Of a DNA stretch of 41,071 bases, positions 1 to 8,552 are shown one piece after another. Below the pieces are notes generated by a model, which was not told the origin of the DNA, did not search any database, and saw only the letters and a program-made list of their open reading frames with translations. The DNA is from an uncultured Acetobacteraceae bacterium (GTDB taxonomy: Bacteria; Pseudomonadota; Alphaproteobacteria; Acetobacterales; Acetobacteraceae). The first letter of the stretch is position 1. Each line of letters starts with the position of its first letter. A program made the position numbers and the translations under genes. The DNA is taken from the NCBI GenBank assembly GCA_903847525.1, contig CAINEA010000867.1, positions 1 to 41,071 on the forward strand, written 5' to 3'.

Positions 1-121
1 CAGCCTGCGCGTGGCCGACGCCTCCATTATGCCGTCTGTTGTTGCAGGCAATACCAATGCGCCGTCCATCATGATCGGCGAGAAGGCCGCCGCGATGATC
101 CTGGAAGACGCGATAGCTTGA
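1..121 (+). CDS. GMC family oxidoreductase, C-terminal fragment
   Basis: Only the last 39 codons are in the window, ending in TGA at 119-121. The translated tail contains the block [18 protein letters not shown]. This matches the conserved C-terminal end of GMC flavoproteins (choline dehydrogenase and alcohol dehydrogenase type), where the Asn and the following helix close over the FAD and active site. The family oxidises alcohols with FAD; the substrate cannot be told from this fragment. It lies 52 bp upstream of the dioxygenase gene on the same strand, so the two may be co-transcribed and act on one substrate. The start and most of the protein are outside the window. Confidence 0.8.
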   Translation, partial: SLRVADASIMPSVVAGNTNAPSIMIGEKAAAMILEDAIA

Positions 122-173
122 TATCGCCGGCAAGCGTCCTGAAAAGCCAGCCAATCGGGCAAAGGAGATATCA

Positions 174-1067
174 ATGACCCCGCGTGTGCAAACCGTTCAC
201 CCTGGCTTCGTGGCCGAGATCAGCGAACTGGATATATCCCGTCCCTTGACGCCCGACGACATGGATGCGCTATGGGACGCCAGCGATGACCATGCGGTCC
301 TGATCTTTCGCGGGCAAACGGTGACGGATGCCGAGCAAATCTCCTTCGCCGAGAATTTCGGCCGTCCGGAGCGCTACGTCCTGTCCTATCGCAACGACAT
401 CAAGCTTCGGCTCGATAAGCCGGAGATGGTCGATGTCTCCAACCTCGACGCCGCCACGGGCGCACCGCTGAGCGGGGCGGCCAGGCACCGGATGGTCAAT
501 CTGGGCAACCGGCTTTGGCAGACCGACAGCTCCTTCAAGCTGCCGCGCGGAGGCTTTTCCCTGCTTTACGCGCACGCCGTGCCCCCTGCCGGCCCGCTCG
601 GCGCCGGCGAGACAGAATTCGCCGACACCAGCGCCGCATACGAGGCCCTGAATCCAGAAAAGCAGGCGATGCTGGAGGGGATGCAGGCCGAGCACTACCT
701 GATGCATTCCAGAGCCACACTGGGCTTCACCGATTTCGCGCCGGAGGAACGCGCCGCGCTGCCGCCGGTGCAGCAGCCCCTGGTCATCACCCATCAGCGT
801 ACCGGCAGGCGGTCCATCTATGTCGCGTCCCATGCCTCCCACATCCTGGGCATGGGCATCGCAGAAGGCCGGTTATTGCTGATAGAACTTCTGGAAACGG
901 CGACCCGGCCCGGAACTACCTACCGCCATGAGTGGCAGGTTGGCGACCTCGTGATGTGGGACAACCGGAGGACCCTGCATCGCGGCCTGGCGTTCGACGA
1001 ACGGTTCCCGCGCGATCTGCGCCGGGTCACGACCTCGGACGGCACCGAACCGAAACGGGCGGCCTGA
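174..1067 (+). CDS. TfdA/TauD-family 2-oxoglutarate dioxygenase with altered iron ligand
   Basis: The 297-residue product has the length and block order of TfdA-type Fe(II)/2-oxoglutarate dioxygenases. These include GNRLWQTDSSF (111-121), the mid-section EHYLMHSR, and a C-terminal WQVGDLVMWDNRRTLHRG (254-271) with the distal His269 and downstream arginines for 2-oxoglutarate. The usual metal motif WHxD is here WQTD, so the first facial-triad ligand is Gln116 while Asp118 and His269 remain. The start is set by an AAGGAG ribosome site seven bases before ATG. It follows the GMC oxidoreductase and converges with the ABC operon with an 11-bp gap. The family is clear. The substrate, and whether the enzyme is active with the usual chemistry, are not. 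Confidence 0.88.
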   Translation: MTPRVQTVHPGFVAEISELDISRPLTPDDMDALWDASDDHAVLIFRGQTVTDAEQISFAENFGRPERYVLSYRNDIKLRLDKPEMVDVSNLDAATGAPLSGAARHRMVNLGNRLWQTDSSFKLPRGGFSLLYAHAVPPAGPLGAGETEFADTSAAYEALNPEKQAMLEGMQAEHYLMHSRATLGFTDFAPEERAALPPVQQPLVITHQRTGRRSIYVASHASHILGMGIAEGRLLLIELLETATRPGTTYRHEWQVGDLVMWDNRRTLHRGLAFDERFPRDLRRVTTSDGTEPKRAA

Positions 1068-1078
1068 TTGGGTAAAGC

Positions 1079-1792
1079 CTACGCGCCACCAAGATAGGCG
1101 CTGTGCAAGATGTCGCTGCCCGCCAGATCCTTGGCGGCACCTTCATGCACGATCCGTCCCGTGGCCATCAGATAGCAGCGGTCGGCATGCGCCAAAGCCT
1201 TTTCCACCAACTGCTCCACCAGCAGGATCGCCACGCCGTCACGCGACAGATTCTTGGCCACGTCCAGGATACGGTCGATCACCATCGGCGCCAGGCCGCC
1301 GGAAGGTTCATCCAGGATCAACAGCCTCGGTTCGGCGATGATGCCCTGTGCCACGGCCAGGATCTGCTGCTGCCCGCCAGACAGGCGGGAAGCCGGCTGT
1401 TGGCGCCGTTCCGCGAGTTCGGGGAACAGCCCATACATCGCATCCAACTTGGAACGGTCGCCGCGCGGCGCACGGGCATAGGTGCCGATCAGCAGATTGT
1501 CTTCCACGGTCAGCGGATGAAACACCCGGTGTCCCTCCAGAACCTGCACCAAGCCGGCCCGGACGATGTCGCGCGGCGTGGCCCCGGTGATGTCCTGGCC
1601 ACCAAATCGGATCGTGCCGCCGCGCTTGCCGATCAGGCCGGAGATCGCATGCAGCGTAGTGCTCTTTCCCGCGCCGTTGCGGCCGAGCAGGGTCACGAAC
1701 TCCCCTTCCGCTACCGCCAGGCTGGTGCCGTGCACCACCTCCGCCTTGCCGTAGGCAACGTGCAGGTCATTGACTTCCAGAAGCGGGCTCAT
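1079..1792 (-). CDS. livF: Branched-chain amino acid-type ABC transporter ATPase (LivF-like)
   Basis: A 237-residue ATP-binding subunit that powers import together with the LivG-like partner. Walker A is GRNGAGKST near residue 37, the signature LSGGQQQ is intact, Walker B is LLILDEP, and an H-loop follows at the VEQ motif. The start codon overlaps the stop of the upstream ATPase gene in an ATGA, indicating translational coupling. It is the last gene of the leftward operon CoA-transferase, two binding proteins, two permeases, two ATPases. Family assignment is firm, but the transported substrate need not be an amino acid, since this family also carries urea, amides and aromatic acids. Confidence 0.93.
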   Translation of the reverse strand: MSPLLEVNDLHVAYGKAEVVHGTSLAVAEGEFVTLLGRNGAGKSTTLHAISGLIGKRGGTIRFGGQDITGATPRDIVRAGLVQVLEGHRVFHPLTVEDNLLIGTYARAPRGDRSKLDAMYGLFPELAERRQQPASRLSGGQQQILAVAQGIIAEPRLLILDEPSGGLAPMVIDRILDVAKNLSRDGVAILLVEQLVEKALAHADRCYLMATGRIVHEGAAKDLAGSDILHSAYLGGA

Positions 1793-2547
1793 GCGCCGAG
1801 ATACACGCGAATGACATCGGGGTCGTTACGGACCTCGGTGGCGCTGCCATGGGCGATCATGCCGCCAAGATTAAGCGCGGTGACACGGTCGCAGACGCGG
1901 AAGACGAAATCGGTGTGATGCTCCACCAGCAACACGCCGATCCCGCTGTCACGGATCACGCCGATGATGGCGCCCAGCCTATCGATCTCGGCCCCGGTCA
2001 GGCCTCCGGCAGGTTCATCCAGCAGGATGAATTTGGGATGCATCGTCAGCGACCGGGCAATTTCCAGGAAGCGCTGTGCGGTGTGCTCCAAAAGATCCGC
2101 GCGCCGCTCCATCACCGCGCCGAGACCCACTCCCTGCAGCATGGTCGCGGCACGATCGCGGATACGGGCTTCCTCGCGCCGTGGCCGCGGCGCGGCGAAA
2201 GCCGTTTCCAGAAAGCCGGATCGCACTTCCGGCCAACCACCCAGCATGGCGTTGTCCAGCACGGACAGCGACAGCACCAACTTCGGCGTCTGGAATGTGC
2301 GTGCCACACCCGATCGCGCGCGATCCTGCACCGATTGGTTGGTCACATCTGCGCCACCCAACTGAATGGCGCCTTCGTCGATCCGGTAGTAGCCCGAGAT
2401 CAGGTTCAGCATCGTAGTCTTGCCGCTGCCGTTCGGGCCGATCAGGCCATGCACCTCACCGGGGCGAAGCTGCAACGACACATTGTCCACAGCCGTCAGC
2501 CCGCCGAAGCGCTTGGTCACCGCCCGGGCTTCCAGAAGGTCGCTCAT
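1789..2547 (-). CDS. livG: Branched-chain amino acid-type ABC transporter ATPase (LivG-like), degenerate signature
   Basis: A 252-residue ATPase, the LivG-type partner of the next gene. Walker A (GPNGSGKTT), Walker B (FILLDEPAGGL) and the H-loop region LLVEHHTDFVF are intact, and the ARTFQ Q-loop block is visible. The ABC signature, normally LSxGQ or LAYGQQ in LivG proteins, reads LEHTAQR here, so the glycine and serine that contact ATP across the dimer are missing. Both ends overlap neighbouring genes by four bases in ATGA junctions. The subunit is clearly LivG-like. The changed signature may leave one of the two composite ATP sites weak. Confidence 0.92.
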   Translation of the reverse strand: MSDLLEARAVTKRFGGLTAVDNVSLQLRPGEVHGLIGPNGSGKTTMLNLISGYYRIDEGAIQLGGADVTNQSVQDRARSGVARTFQTPKLVLSLSVLDNAMLGGWPEVRSGFLETAFAAPRPRREEARIRDRAATMLQGVGLGAVMERRADLLEHTAQRFLEIARSLTMHPKFILLDEPAGGLTGAEIDRLGAIIGVIRDSGIGVLLVEHHTDFVFRVCDRVTALNLGGMIAHGSATEVRNDPDVIRVYLGA

Positions 2548-3545
2548 CGCTTGCCCCGGATCGCCGCCTGCAGGGCGCCGAGATCAGGTTCGATGCTGGT
2601 AGAGGCCTGGTCCTGCCGGCGCAGCTTCAGCGCCAAATTGCTGATTAGCTCCCCGAAACCGCCGGGCAGCAGCAGCACGACCATTAATAGGATAAAGCCA
2701 TAGAAGAATGTGCCGTATTTCGCCAACGGCCCCACCAACTCGGGAATGGCGGCCAGCACGGCAGCACCGATGAACGGACCGATGATCACCCCTCGTCCGC
2801 CGATGATGATGGCGACGAAGAAGTAGATACCGAGATTGACGATGAAGGCATCCGGCGTGATGTAGGTCTGCGAGGTAGCATACAATCCACCAGCGATTCC
2901 CGCCGTAAAGCCGGAAAACACGAACACCATCAGCTTGGTGAAATAGATCGGCACCGCGACCGAGGATGCCGCCACCGTGCTGTCGCGCAACGCCACCATC
3001 GCCCGGCCCCACATGAAACGGGCCAGATTGGCGGTCATCCAAGTGACGAAAATCGCGATCCCGAGAACCAGCCAGTAAAATCCCCAGGGCGTGTCGAACG
3101 GCGCCGGGAAGCTCGGCGCCGGCATCCCGACACTGCCATTGGTCAGCCATTGTTCGGCCAACGCCAATTCGCTGACGATCAACCCAAAGGCCAGTGTGGC
3201 CATGGCGAAATAGAACCCGGGCAGCCGCAACGATGGCAGACCGAGCAACAGGCCGATAACGGCGCAGATCGCCCCGCCGGTCAACAGCGCCAGAAAGGGG
3301 TTCCATCCCTGCCCCCCCGCCAGCAAACAGAACGCATAGGCGCCAATGGCCAGCAAGCCGACATGGCCGACCGAAAGCTGCCCGGTGAAACCGACCAACA
3401 GATTCAGCGTTGCGATCAACACCCAGTAGACGCCGATGATGGTCGCGACGTGCAGGTAATAGAGATTACCGGTGATGAACGGCAGCACGGCCGCGAACAG
3501 CACGAACAGCCCCACCAGCAGCGGACGGATATGATCGTGCTTCAT
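2544..3545 (-). CDS. livM: Branched-chain amino acid-type ABC transporter permease (LivM-like)
   Basis: A 333-residue membrane protein with about ten hydrophobic segments. It carries the LivM-typical N-terminal block LNLLVGFTGQLSVGHVGLLAIGAYA and a late GGRGVIIGPFIGA block facing the ATPase. The C-terminal 35 residues are charged and cytoplasmic. The start overlaps the stop of the LivH-like gene and the stop overlaps the LivG-like start, so the four transporter genes are translationally coupled. It forms the heterodimeric membrane pore with the LivH-like permease. Substrate unknown. Confidence 0.92.
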   Translation of the reverse strand: MKHDHIRPLLVGLFVLFAAVLPFITGNLYYLHVATIIGVYWVLIATLNLLVGFTGQLSVGHVGLLAIGAYAFCLLAGGQGWNPFLALLTGGAICAVIGLLLGLPSLRLPGFYFAMATLAFGLIVSELALAEQWLTNGSVGMPAPSFPAPFDTPWGFYWLVLGIAIFVTWMTANLARFMWGRAMVALRDSTVAASSVAVPIYFTKLMVFVFSGFTAGIAGGLYATSQTYITPDAFIVNLGIYFFVAIIIGGRGVIIGPFIGAAVLAAIPELVGPLAKYGTFFYGFILLMVVLLLPGGFGELISNLALKLRRQDQASTSIEPDLGALQAAIRGKR

Positions 3546-4399
3546 ACCTGGCGCACCCGCGTCGTTCCGAACAATCCTTGCGGACGCACCACCAGCAGCA
3601 GGATCAGCAGGCCGATGGCGATGGTCTTCTGGTATTCGGCGCCAAAATAATGTGTCGTCAGCGCCGTAAGCATGCCCAGGACCGCCCCGCCCACCAGCGC
3701 ACCGAGCGAGCTGCCGATACCGCCCACCGCCAGCGCGATAAATCCGGACAGGCCCAACGCGGTTCCGAGTGCAAAGTCAGCGAACGTGAGCTGCCCACCC
3801 GCGAAACCCGACAGCGCGCCCAGCATTCCCGCCAGCACATAGCTCAGCGACCGCATCCGGTCCGTCGCCACGCCGCGGGCACGCGCCGCAAAGCTATCCT
3901 CGGACATAGCGATGAACAGCTTGCCGATCATCGAGCGGCGATAAAACTGCTCCAGCCCGACGGCCATCAACACTGCCAGGATCAACGGAAACCAGAATTT
4001 CTGGTCGAAGGCCCCCGCGAACTCCTGCGGAAATACGCGGGGGAACGGCGTAGGATCGGTGCCCCACCAGATTGCCATCGCCTCCTGCACCATGGTGGAC
4101 AGCGCCAGCGTGCTGAGCACCCAAAGATGCTCGTCCGACACCGCGACGATACGGCGCACCGCAATCACCTCGGCTAGCCAACCGAACGCCGCACCCGAGA
4201 CAAGACAGGCGAGAAACCCGAGCCAGGTCGGCAGATGAAAATCGAGCACCAGCCAGGCAGTGACGATGCCGCCGACCATGGCGAACTGTCCGGTGCCGAA
4301 ACTCAGCACCTTCGAGGTCGAGTACATCACGTTGTAGACCAGCGCCGTCATACCATACAGGCCGCCCAGCGCCAGCCCGCTGACGATTACCAGCAGCAA
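3542..4399 (-). CDS. livH: Branched-chain amino acid-type ABC transporter permease (LivH-like)
   Basis: A 285-residue polytopic permease. The family opening, a hydrophobic helix followed by ALGGLYGMTALVYNVMYSTSKVLSFGTGQFAM, is present, as is the late GGIGSSLGALVGGAVLG block. The start is TTG at 4399, chosen because LivH proteins begin with this first helix and an AAGGA site lies eight bases upstream. The next in-frame ATG would remove the helix. It follows the first binding-protein gene by 25 bp and overlaps the LivM-like gene by four bases. Confidence 0.9.
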   Translation of the reverse strand: MLLVIVSGLALGGLYGMTALVYNVMYSTSKVLSFGTGQFAMVGGIVTAWLVLDFHLPTWLGFLACLVSGAAFGWLAEVIAVRRIVAVSDEHLWVLSTLALSTMVQEAMAIWWGTDPTPFPRVFPQEFAGAFDQKFWFPLILAVLMAVGLEQFYRRSMIGKLFIAMSEDSFAARARGVATDRMRSLSYVLAGMLGALSGFAGGQLTFADFALGTALGLSGFIALAVGGIGSSLGALVGGAVLGMLTALTTHYFGAEYQKTIAIGLLILLLVVRPQGLFGTTRVRQV

Positions 4400-4424
4400 A
4401 TCGGTATTCCTTCGGCCGGTTGCG

Positions 4425-5639
4425 TCAGGCGATCTTCACCGGCGGATAGCCGCGGTTGGGCAACTGCGCGTTGGCATTGACCAGTACGATGCCGGCATCC
4501 TGGAAGCCGTTGTGATCGGTCGGCGTATAGCTGAAAGGACCATACGGGGCGTTAATGACCGGGATGGATTCCAGCGCCGCCTTCACCTTCATCGGGTCGG
4601 GATCGCCCGCCTTGGTCAGCCCGGCGGCATAGATCGTGACCGCCGCATGCCCCTGAAGAAAGGCCGGCAGCCCAGCGGCCAGGAACGGCCCAATGGTATC
4701 CTTGTGCTTGTCCATAAAAGCCTGGACATTGGTCGGCAGATTGCCCTGCGCATCGACGATCTGGTGCTGGTAACCAAGTCCGTAGACATTGTCCCAGTAC
4801 GAGCGCTTGGTCAGTAGCTTGGCGATCTGTTCCTGCAGGATGGTCGGATGCCCGACAATCGGCACATTCCAGTTCTGCTCGCCGCGCGCATTCACCAGAC
4901 GGGCAACGAAGCCGGTGGCGTTGGACCACTCCGTGATGACGTCCGCCCCGGCTTCCTTCGCCTTAAGCAACTCATCGGTAACATCCGGCTTATTCGGATC
5001 GACCGTCGCGGTATAGACCGGCTTCAGATTATAGGCCGCCAGATATTTCGTGACTGCCTCGCGCGACAACACGCCATAGCCAGTGTTGTCGTTGATGATA
5101 GCGACCTTAGTCTTTTTCAGGTCCTCGACCATGAACTTCACGCCGACCTTGATCCACTGGCCGTTGGCGTTGAGGTTGCGGAACCCCAGAGGATACTTCA
5201 CCGGGTCGATCAGTTCCTCAACCGACCCGCCAATCAGATGCAGCTTCTTGGCGCCGGAGACAATGCCGAGCGTGGGAAGTGCCTCACCGCTGTTGATCGG
5301 GCCGCACAGCACGTCGATGCTTTCGTTATAGACAAGCTCCTTGGCAAAACTGACCGCCTTGGATGGATCGGCCGCGCTGTCGCGCATGACGATCTCGATC
5401 GGCCGGCCGAGCAACCCGCCCTTCTCGTTCAGGTCGGCAACTGCCATGTGAAAACCCCAGTCCTGCGCCTGGGCGTTGGACGCAAACATGCCGGATACGG
5501 CGGCGATCCACCCCATGCGGATGGGCTTGCTCTGCGCATAGGCAGGCAAGGCGAGACCCGATGTGAGGCTGGCGGCACCCACACCTTGCATCAGGCGGCG
5601 GCGAGACACCCCAACAATTCCGGGTTGTTTCTTGGTCAT
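4425..5639 (-). CDS. ABC transporter substrate-binding protein (type I, Leu/amide family)
   Basis: A 404-residue periplasmic binding protein of the branched-chain amino acid/amide family. The N-terminus carries a twin-arginine signal (SRRRLMQG near residue 12, then a hydrophobic stretch ending PAYAQS). The mature part opens with IRMGWIAAVSGMFASNA, the usual first strand and loop of the fold, and the KGGLLGRPIEIVMRDSAADPSKA block is typical. A longer reading from 5678 is possible, but the ATG at 5639 has a perfect GGAGG five bases upstream, so it is preferred. It is directly upstream of the two permeases and is likely the main ligand receptor. Confidence 0.9.
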   Translation of the reverse strand: MTKKQPGIVGVSRRRLMQGVGAASLTSGLALPAYAQSKPIRMGWIAAVSGMFASNAQAQDWGFHMAVADLNEKGGLLGRPIEIVMRDSAADPSKAVSFAKELVYNESIDVLCGPINSGEALPTLGIVSGAKKLHLIGGSVEELIDPVKYPLGFRNLNANGQWIKVGVKFMVEDLKKTKVAIINDNTGYGVLSREAVTKYLAAYNLKPVYTATVDPNKPDVTDELLKAKEAGADVITEWSNATGFVARLVNARGEQNWNVPIVGHPTILQEQIAKLLTKRSYWDNVYGLGYQHQIVDAQGNLPTNVQAFMDKHKDTIGPFLAAGLPAFLQGHAAVTIYAAGLTKAGDPDPMKVKAALESIPVINAPYGPFSYTPTDHNGFQDAGIVLVNANAQLPNRGYPPVKIA

Positions 5640-5835
5640 TGTTTCCTCCAGCGGTGCTTCTTTTCGGCAATCCGTCATGAGCTTAAGCGGATCGTGCAGG
5701 GAAGATTACCGGCTGACAATACCCCATCCGATTTTCAACCTATCGGCGTCCGAACGACCCATCGATGCGCGCCGCTGCTCCGTCAGGTCGATCAACCCTT
5801 CCACACCATTTCGAGCGCTCTGGCGCGCGATCCGC

Positions 5836-7074
5836 TCAGCTATGCACCAGCTTGCAGCCACCCTCGCTAATCGGACGAAAAGCTTGGTCTGCTGGCGTCG
5901 TTGCCAACAAGGTATACACGTCGCCCGCATAATGGCTTTCCTCGGGCTTCTTGACCCGGAACAGATAGGCCGGATGGATCTTGCGTCCGTCCTCACGGAT
6001 CAAGCCGGGTCCGAAGCAATCGTCATCCGTCGGCATCCGCTTCATCGCCGCGATGGTATCGCGTCCCGATTGCTTGGCCTGGGCCACACCCATCGCCTGC
6101 ACCGTCTTGAGATAGTGCAGGGTCGCGGCATAGCTCCCCGCCTGGTCCATGTTCGGGAAAACGCCCGCCGGCAGGGATGGTTTGATCCGTTGCATGAAGG
6201 CGCGCGATCGATCATTCAGGTCCCAGTAGAAATTCTCCGTCAGGATCAGTCCCTGAGCCACCGGCAATCCCATCGCCTGAACATCGGTAATGAAACAGGC
6301 GATCGCCGCCAGTTGCATTGTCTTATCGAGGCCGAATTCCCGGGCCTGTTTCACCAAATTGATGAAATTCGCGCCGGACGCCGCGAACCCCGCCACCTTC
6401 GCCCCGCTGGCCTGGGCCTGCAGCAGATAGGCGGAAAAGTCCGTCGTCTCCGGGAACGGAAACTTTGCCGAGCCGACCACCTTGCCACCCGCAGCCTGGA
6501 TGAACTCGGTTGTGTCACGCTGAAAGATATGACCGAACGTATAGTCCGCGGTAATAAAGAACCAACTGTCACCACCACTTTTCACGACTGCCGTCGCCGT
6601 GGAATGTGGCAAGTTCCAGGTATCGAGCGTCCAATGCACGGTGTTGGCGTTGCAGTTCGCACCGGTAAGCGCGGACGTGCCTGCGCCGGTGTTCAGATGC
6701 GCCTTGTCCTTGTCGGCACAGACGGTCGTGCAGGCGAGCGCCACCGCGGAACTGTCCACGCCGACGATGGCATCGACCCCGCCACGATCGAACCATTCGC
6801 GCACGGTGCCCACGGCGATATCCGGCTTGTTCTGATGGTCGGCCACAACCAGTTCCACCTTGGTCTCCGGATGCGCCGCAGTGAACTCGGCGATCGCCTG
6901 CCGGGCGCAGGCCACACCGGTTGGCCCGGTAACATCGCGGTATGGCCCGGACATATCCGTCAACATACCCAGCCGTATGGTCTTGTCCACGGCCGGTTGG
7001 GCGCGAACACGATGGGTGGGCACAAGAGCCGCGGCAGACGAGGCCCCGAGCAGCAGGCGGCGCGTGATTGGCAT
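5836..7074 (-). CDS. Second ABC transporter substrate-binding protein (type I, Leu/amide family)
   Basis: A 412-residue protein related to, but clearly different from, the neighbouring binding protein. The start at 7074 is chosen because it places a twin-arginine signal (TRRLLLG, ending VRAQP) at the N-terminus and has a GGGGAA site upstream; a longer frame reaches 7137. The mature start KTIRLGMLTDMSGPYRDVTG and the VGVDSSAVALACTTV region fit the type I periplasmic fold. Two binding proteins in one operon suggest that the importer serves two related ligands or that one of them feeds a sensor. A 196-bp gap separates it from the next gene, where an internal promoter could sit; I see no clear one. 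Confidence 0.87.
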   Translation of the reverse strand: MPITRRLLLGASSAAALVPTHRVRAQPAVDKTIRLGMLTDMSGPYRDVTGPTGVACARQAIAEFTAAHPETKVELVVADHQNKPDIAVGTVREWFDRGGVDAIVGVDSSAVALACTTVCADKDKAHLNTGAGTSALTGANCNANTVHWTLDTWNLPHSTATAVVKSGGDSWFFITADYTFGHIFQRDTTEFIQAAGGKVVGSAKFPFPETTDFSAYLLQAQASGAKVAGFAASGANFINLVKQAREFGLDKTMQLAAIACFITDVQAMGLPVAQGLILTENFYWDLNDRSRAFMQRIKPSLPAGVFPNMDQAGSYAATLHYLKTVQAMGVAQAKQSGRDTIAAMKRMPTDDDCFGPGLIREDGRKIHPAYLFRVKKPEESHYAGDVYTLLATTPADQAFRPISEGGCKLVHS

Positions 7075-7224
7075 GATGTTCCCCGACTTTATTGGATTTA
7101 TTGTCGGCAAGCTTAGCAGCCGAACCTTCCGGCACAAGCCTGGGCCGTGTCACGCTTGCACGCCGTCCGCTGTTACCAATCGGGGCCGCGTCGCAAGCGA
7201 ACAGCCAGGCCCGTTCCGCGAAAC

Positions 7225-8427
7225 CTACACGACACCGCCAGCCCGAAGCGCTGTGATCTCCGTGGCGGTATAACCAAGCTCCCCCAGCACCGCGTCGGAA
7301 TCACGTCCCAGCGTAGGTGGCGGCGTGTCGACACGCGCACTGCCATGCGCCAACTTGAAAGCCGCGACCGGCACGGTGAAACCACTGCCGACACCTGGGG
7401 CCGTTTCATGGCGGTGCAGCACCGCGCGATGCTCCAGATGCGGGTCGGCCAGCGCCTCTTCCATGCGCCGCACACGGCCGGCTGGGATATGGCGGGTCTG
7501 AAAGAAAACCTCCCACTTGGCGGCCGAACGCGTCAGCAGGGTGTCGGCGACGATCTGCCTCTCCCGCGCTTCATCCGCCTTACGTTCGGCATGGCTGGCC
7601 TTGGCCAGTTCCTCCTGCCCCAGCGCGGCCCAGAAACGGCGCTGCTGGGCGATGCTCATGGCGCCCAGCATCAGCAAGCCGTCCGCGGTCGGCCAGCACG
7701 ATCCGGTGGCGAATCCCTGCCAATGGCCGTGCGGTTCCGGGTGATGGCCGGAACGGGTGAAATCGGTCACGTGGCTCGCCATCATCACCAGCGCGACGTC
7801 CATCATCGCCATGTCGATATGCTGTCCCCGGCCGGTCCGTTCCCGTTGAAACAGTGCGGTAGCCAGTGCGAAGGCACCGGTTGTACCAGTGGCATAGTCG
7901 ATCACCGGAGAACCGAACTTGATCGGCTGGCCGCCGATTTCCCCCGTGGTCGCCATGATGCCGGAACTGGCCTGGATCACATGGTCGAACGCGGTATAGT
8001 TGCTGCGCGGCCCCTCCTGGCCGAAAGCGGAAAAGCTTGCATAAATCAGGCGTGGATTGACGGCGGCGAGATCCTTGTAGCCAAGCCCAAGATCAGCGAG
8101 CGCGCCGGGGCGAAAATTCTCCACCAGCACATCGGCCGTGGCGGCGAGGCGCTTCAATACCGCCTGCCCTTCCGGCCGCTTCAGATCGAGCGTGATGGCG
8201 CGCTTGTTGGAGGCCTGGGTCAGGAAAGCGCTGCCCATCTGCCGGTCATTGTCGCCGGCGTCCGAACCGAGGATGCGGACCATGTCCGGGTCGTGGGGGT
8301 TTTCCACCTTGATCACGTCCGCCCCATGCACGGCGAGCTGATAGGTCGAAAACGGGCCGGCCAGTACATGAGTGATATCGATCACCTTGATACCGTCGAA
8401 CGGGCGCGGCGAAGTTTGGTCTGTCAT
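7225..8427 (-). CDS. Family III CoA-transferase (CaiB/BaiF type)
   Basis: A 400-residue CoA-transferase that would activate a carboxylic acid by swapping CoA from another thioester. The N-terminal FDGIKVIDITHVLAGPF and GADVIKVENPHDPD blocks are diagnostic, and LVENFRPGALADLGLGY follows. The catalytic Asp is expected in AFDHVIQASSG. The start at 8427 is preferred over an upstream frame at 8469 because GGAGA lies seven bases before it and the family begins close to the FDGIKV block. It is the first gene of the leftward transporter operon and is divergent from the RraA-like aldolase, linking import to CoA activation of the ligand. Confidence 0.9.
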   Translation of the reverse strand: MTDQTSPRPFDGIKVIDITHVLAGPFSTYQLAVHGADVIKVENPHDPDMVRILGSDAGDNDRQMGSAFLTQASNKRAITLDLKRPEGQAVLKRLAATADVLVENFRPGALADLGLGYKDLAAVNPRLIYASFSAFGQEGPRSNYTAFDHVIQASSGIMATTGEIGGQPIKFGSPVIDYATGTTGAFALATALFQRERTGRGQHIDMAMMDVALVMMASHVTDFTRSGHHPEPHGHWQGFATGSCWPTADGLLMLGAMSIAQQRRFWAALGQEELAKASHAERKADEARERQIVADTLLTRSAAKWEVFFQTRHIPAGRVRRMEEALADPHLEHRAVLHRHETAPGVGSGFTVPVAAFKLAHGSARVDTPPPTLGRDSDAVLGELGYTATEITALRAGGVV

Positions 8428-8442
8428 GGAGCGTCTCCAGCC

Positions 8443-8459
8443 TTTCGGTTTTGCCGAAA
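8443..8459. promoter_or_regulatory. Inverted repeat in the divergent spacer (candidate operator)
   Basis: TTTCGG-TTTTG-CCGAAA is a perfect 6-bp inverted repeat with a 5-base centre. It lies 16 bp upstream of the CoA-transferase start, inside the 125-bp spacer that drives this operon leftward and the aldolase rightward. Its position fits an operator for a local regulator, but no regulator gene is adjacent. It could equally form a small hairpin in the CoA-transferase leader. Confidence 0.3.
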
Positions 8460-8552
8460 CCTTGCCCACGGCCCGGGTCCGCGCGCAAGTTGGCGTGTCA
8501 GCCGTCTACCCGACCACAGTCCGGACCTAACGTTCAGGAAGGAACCCAACCC

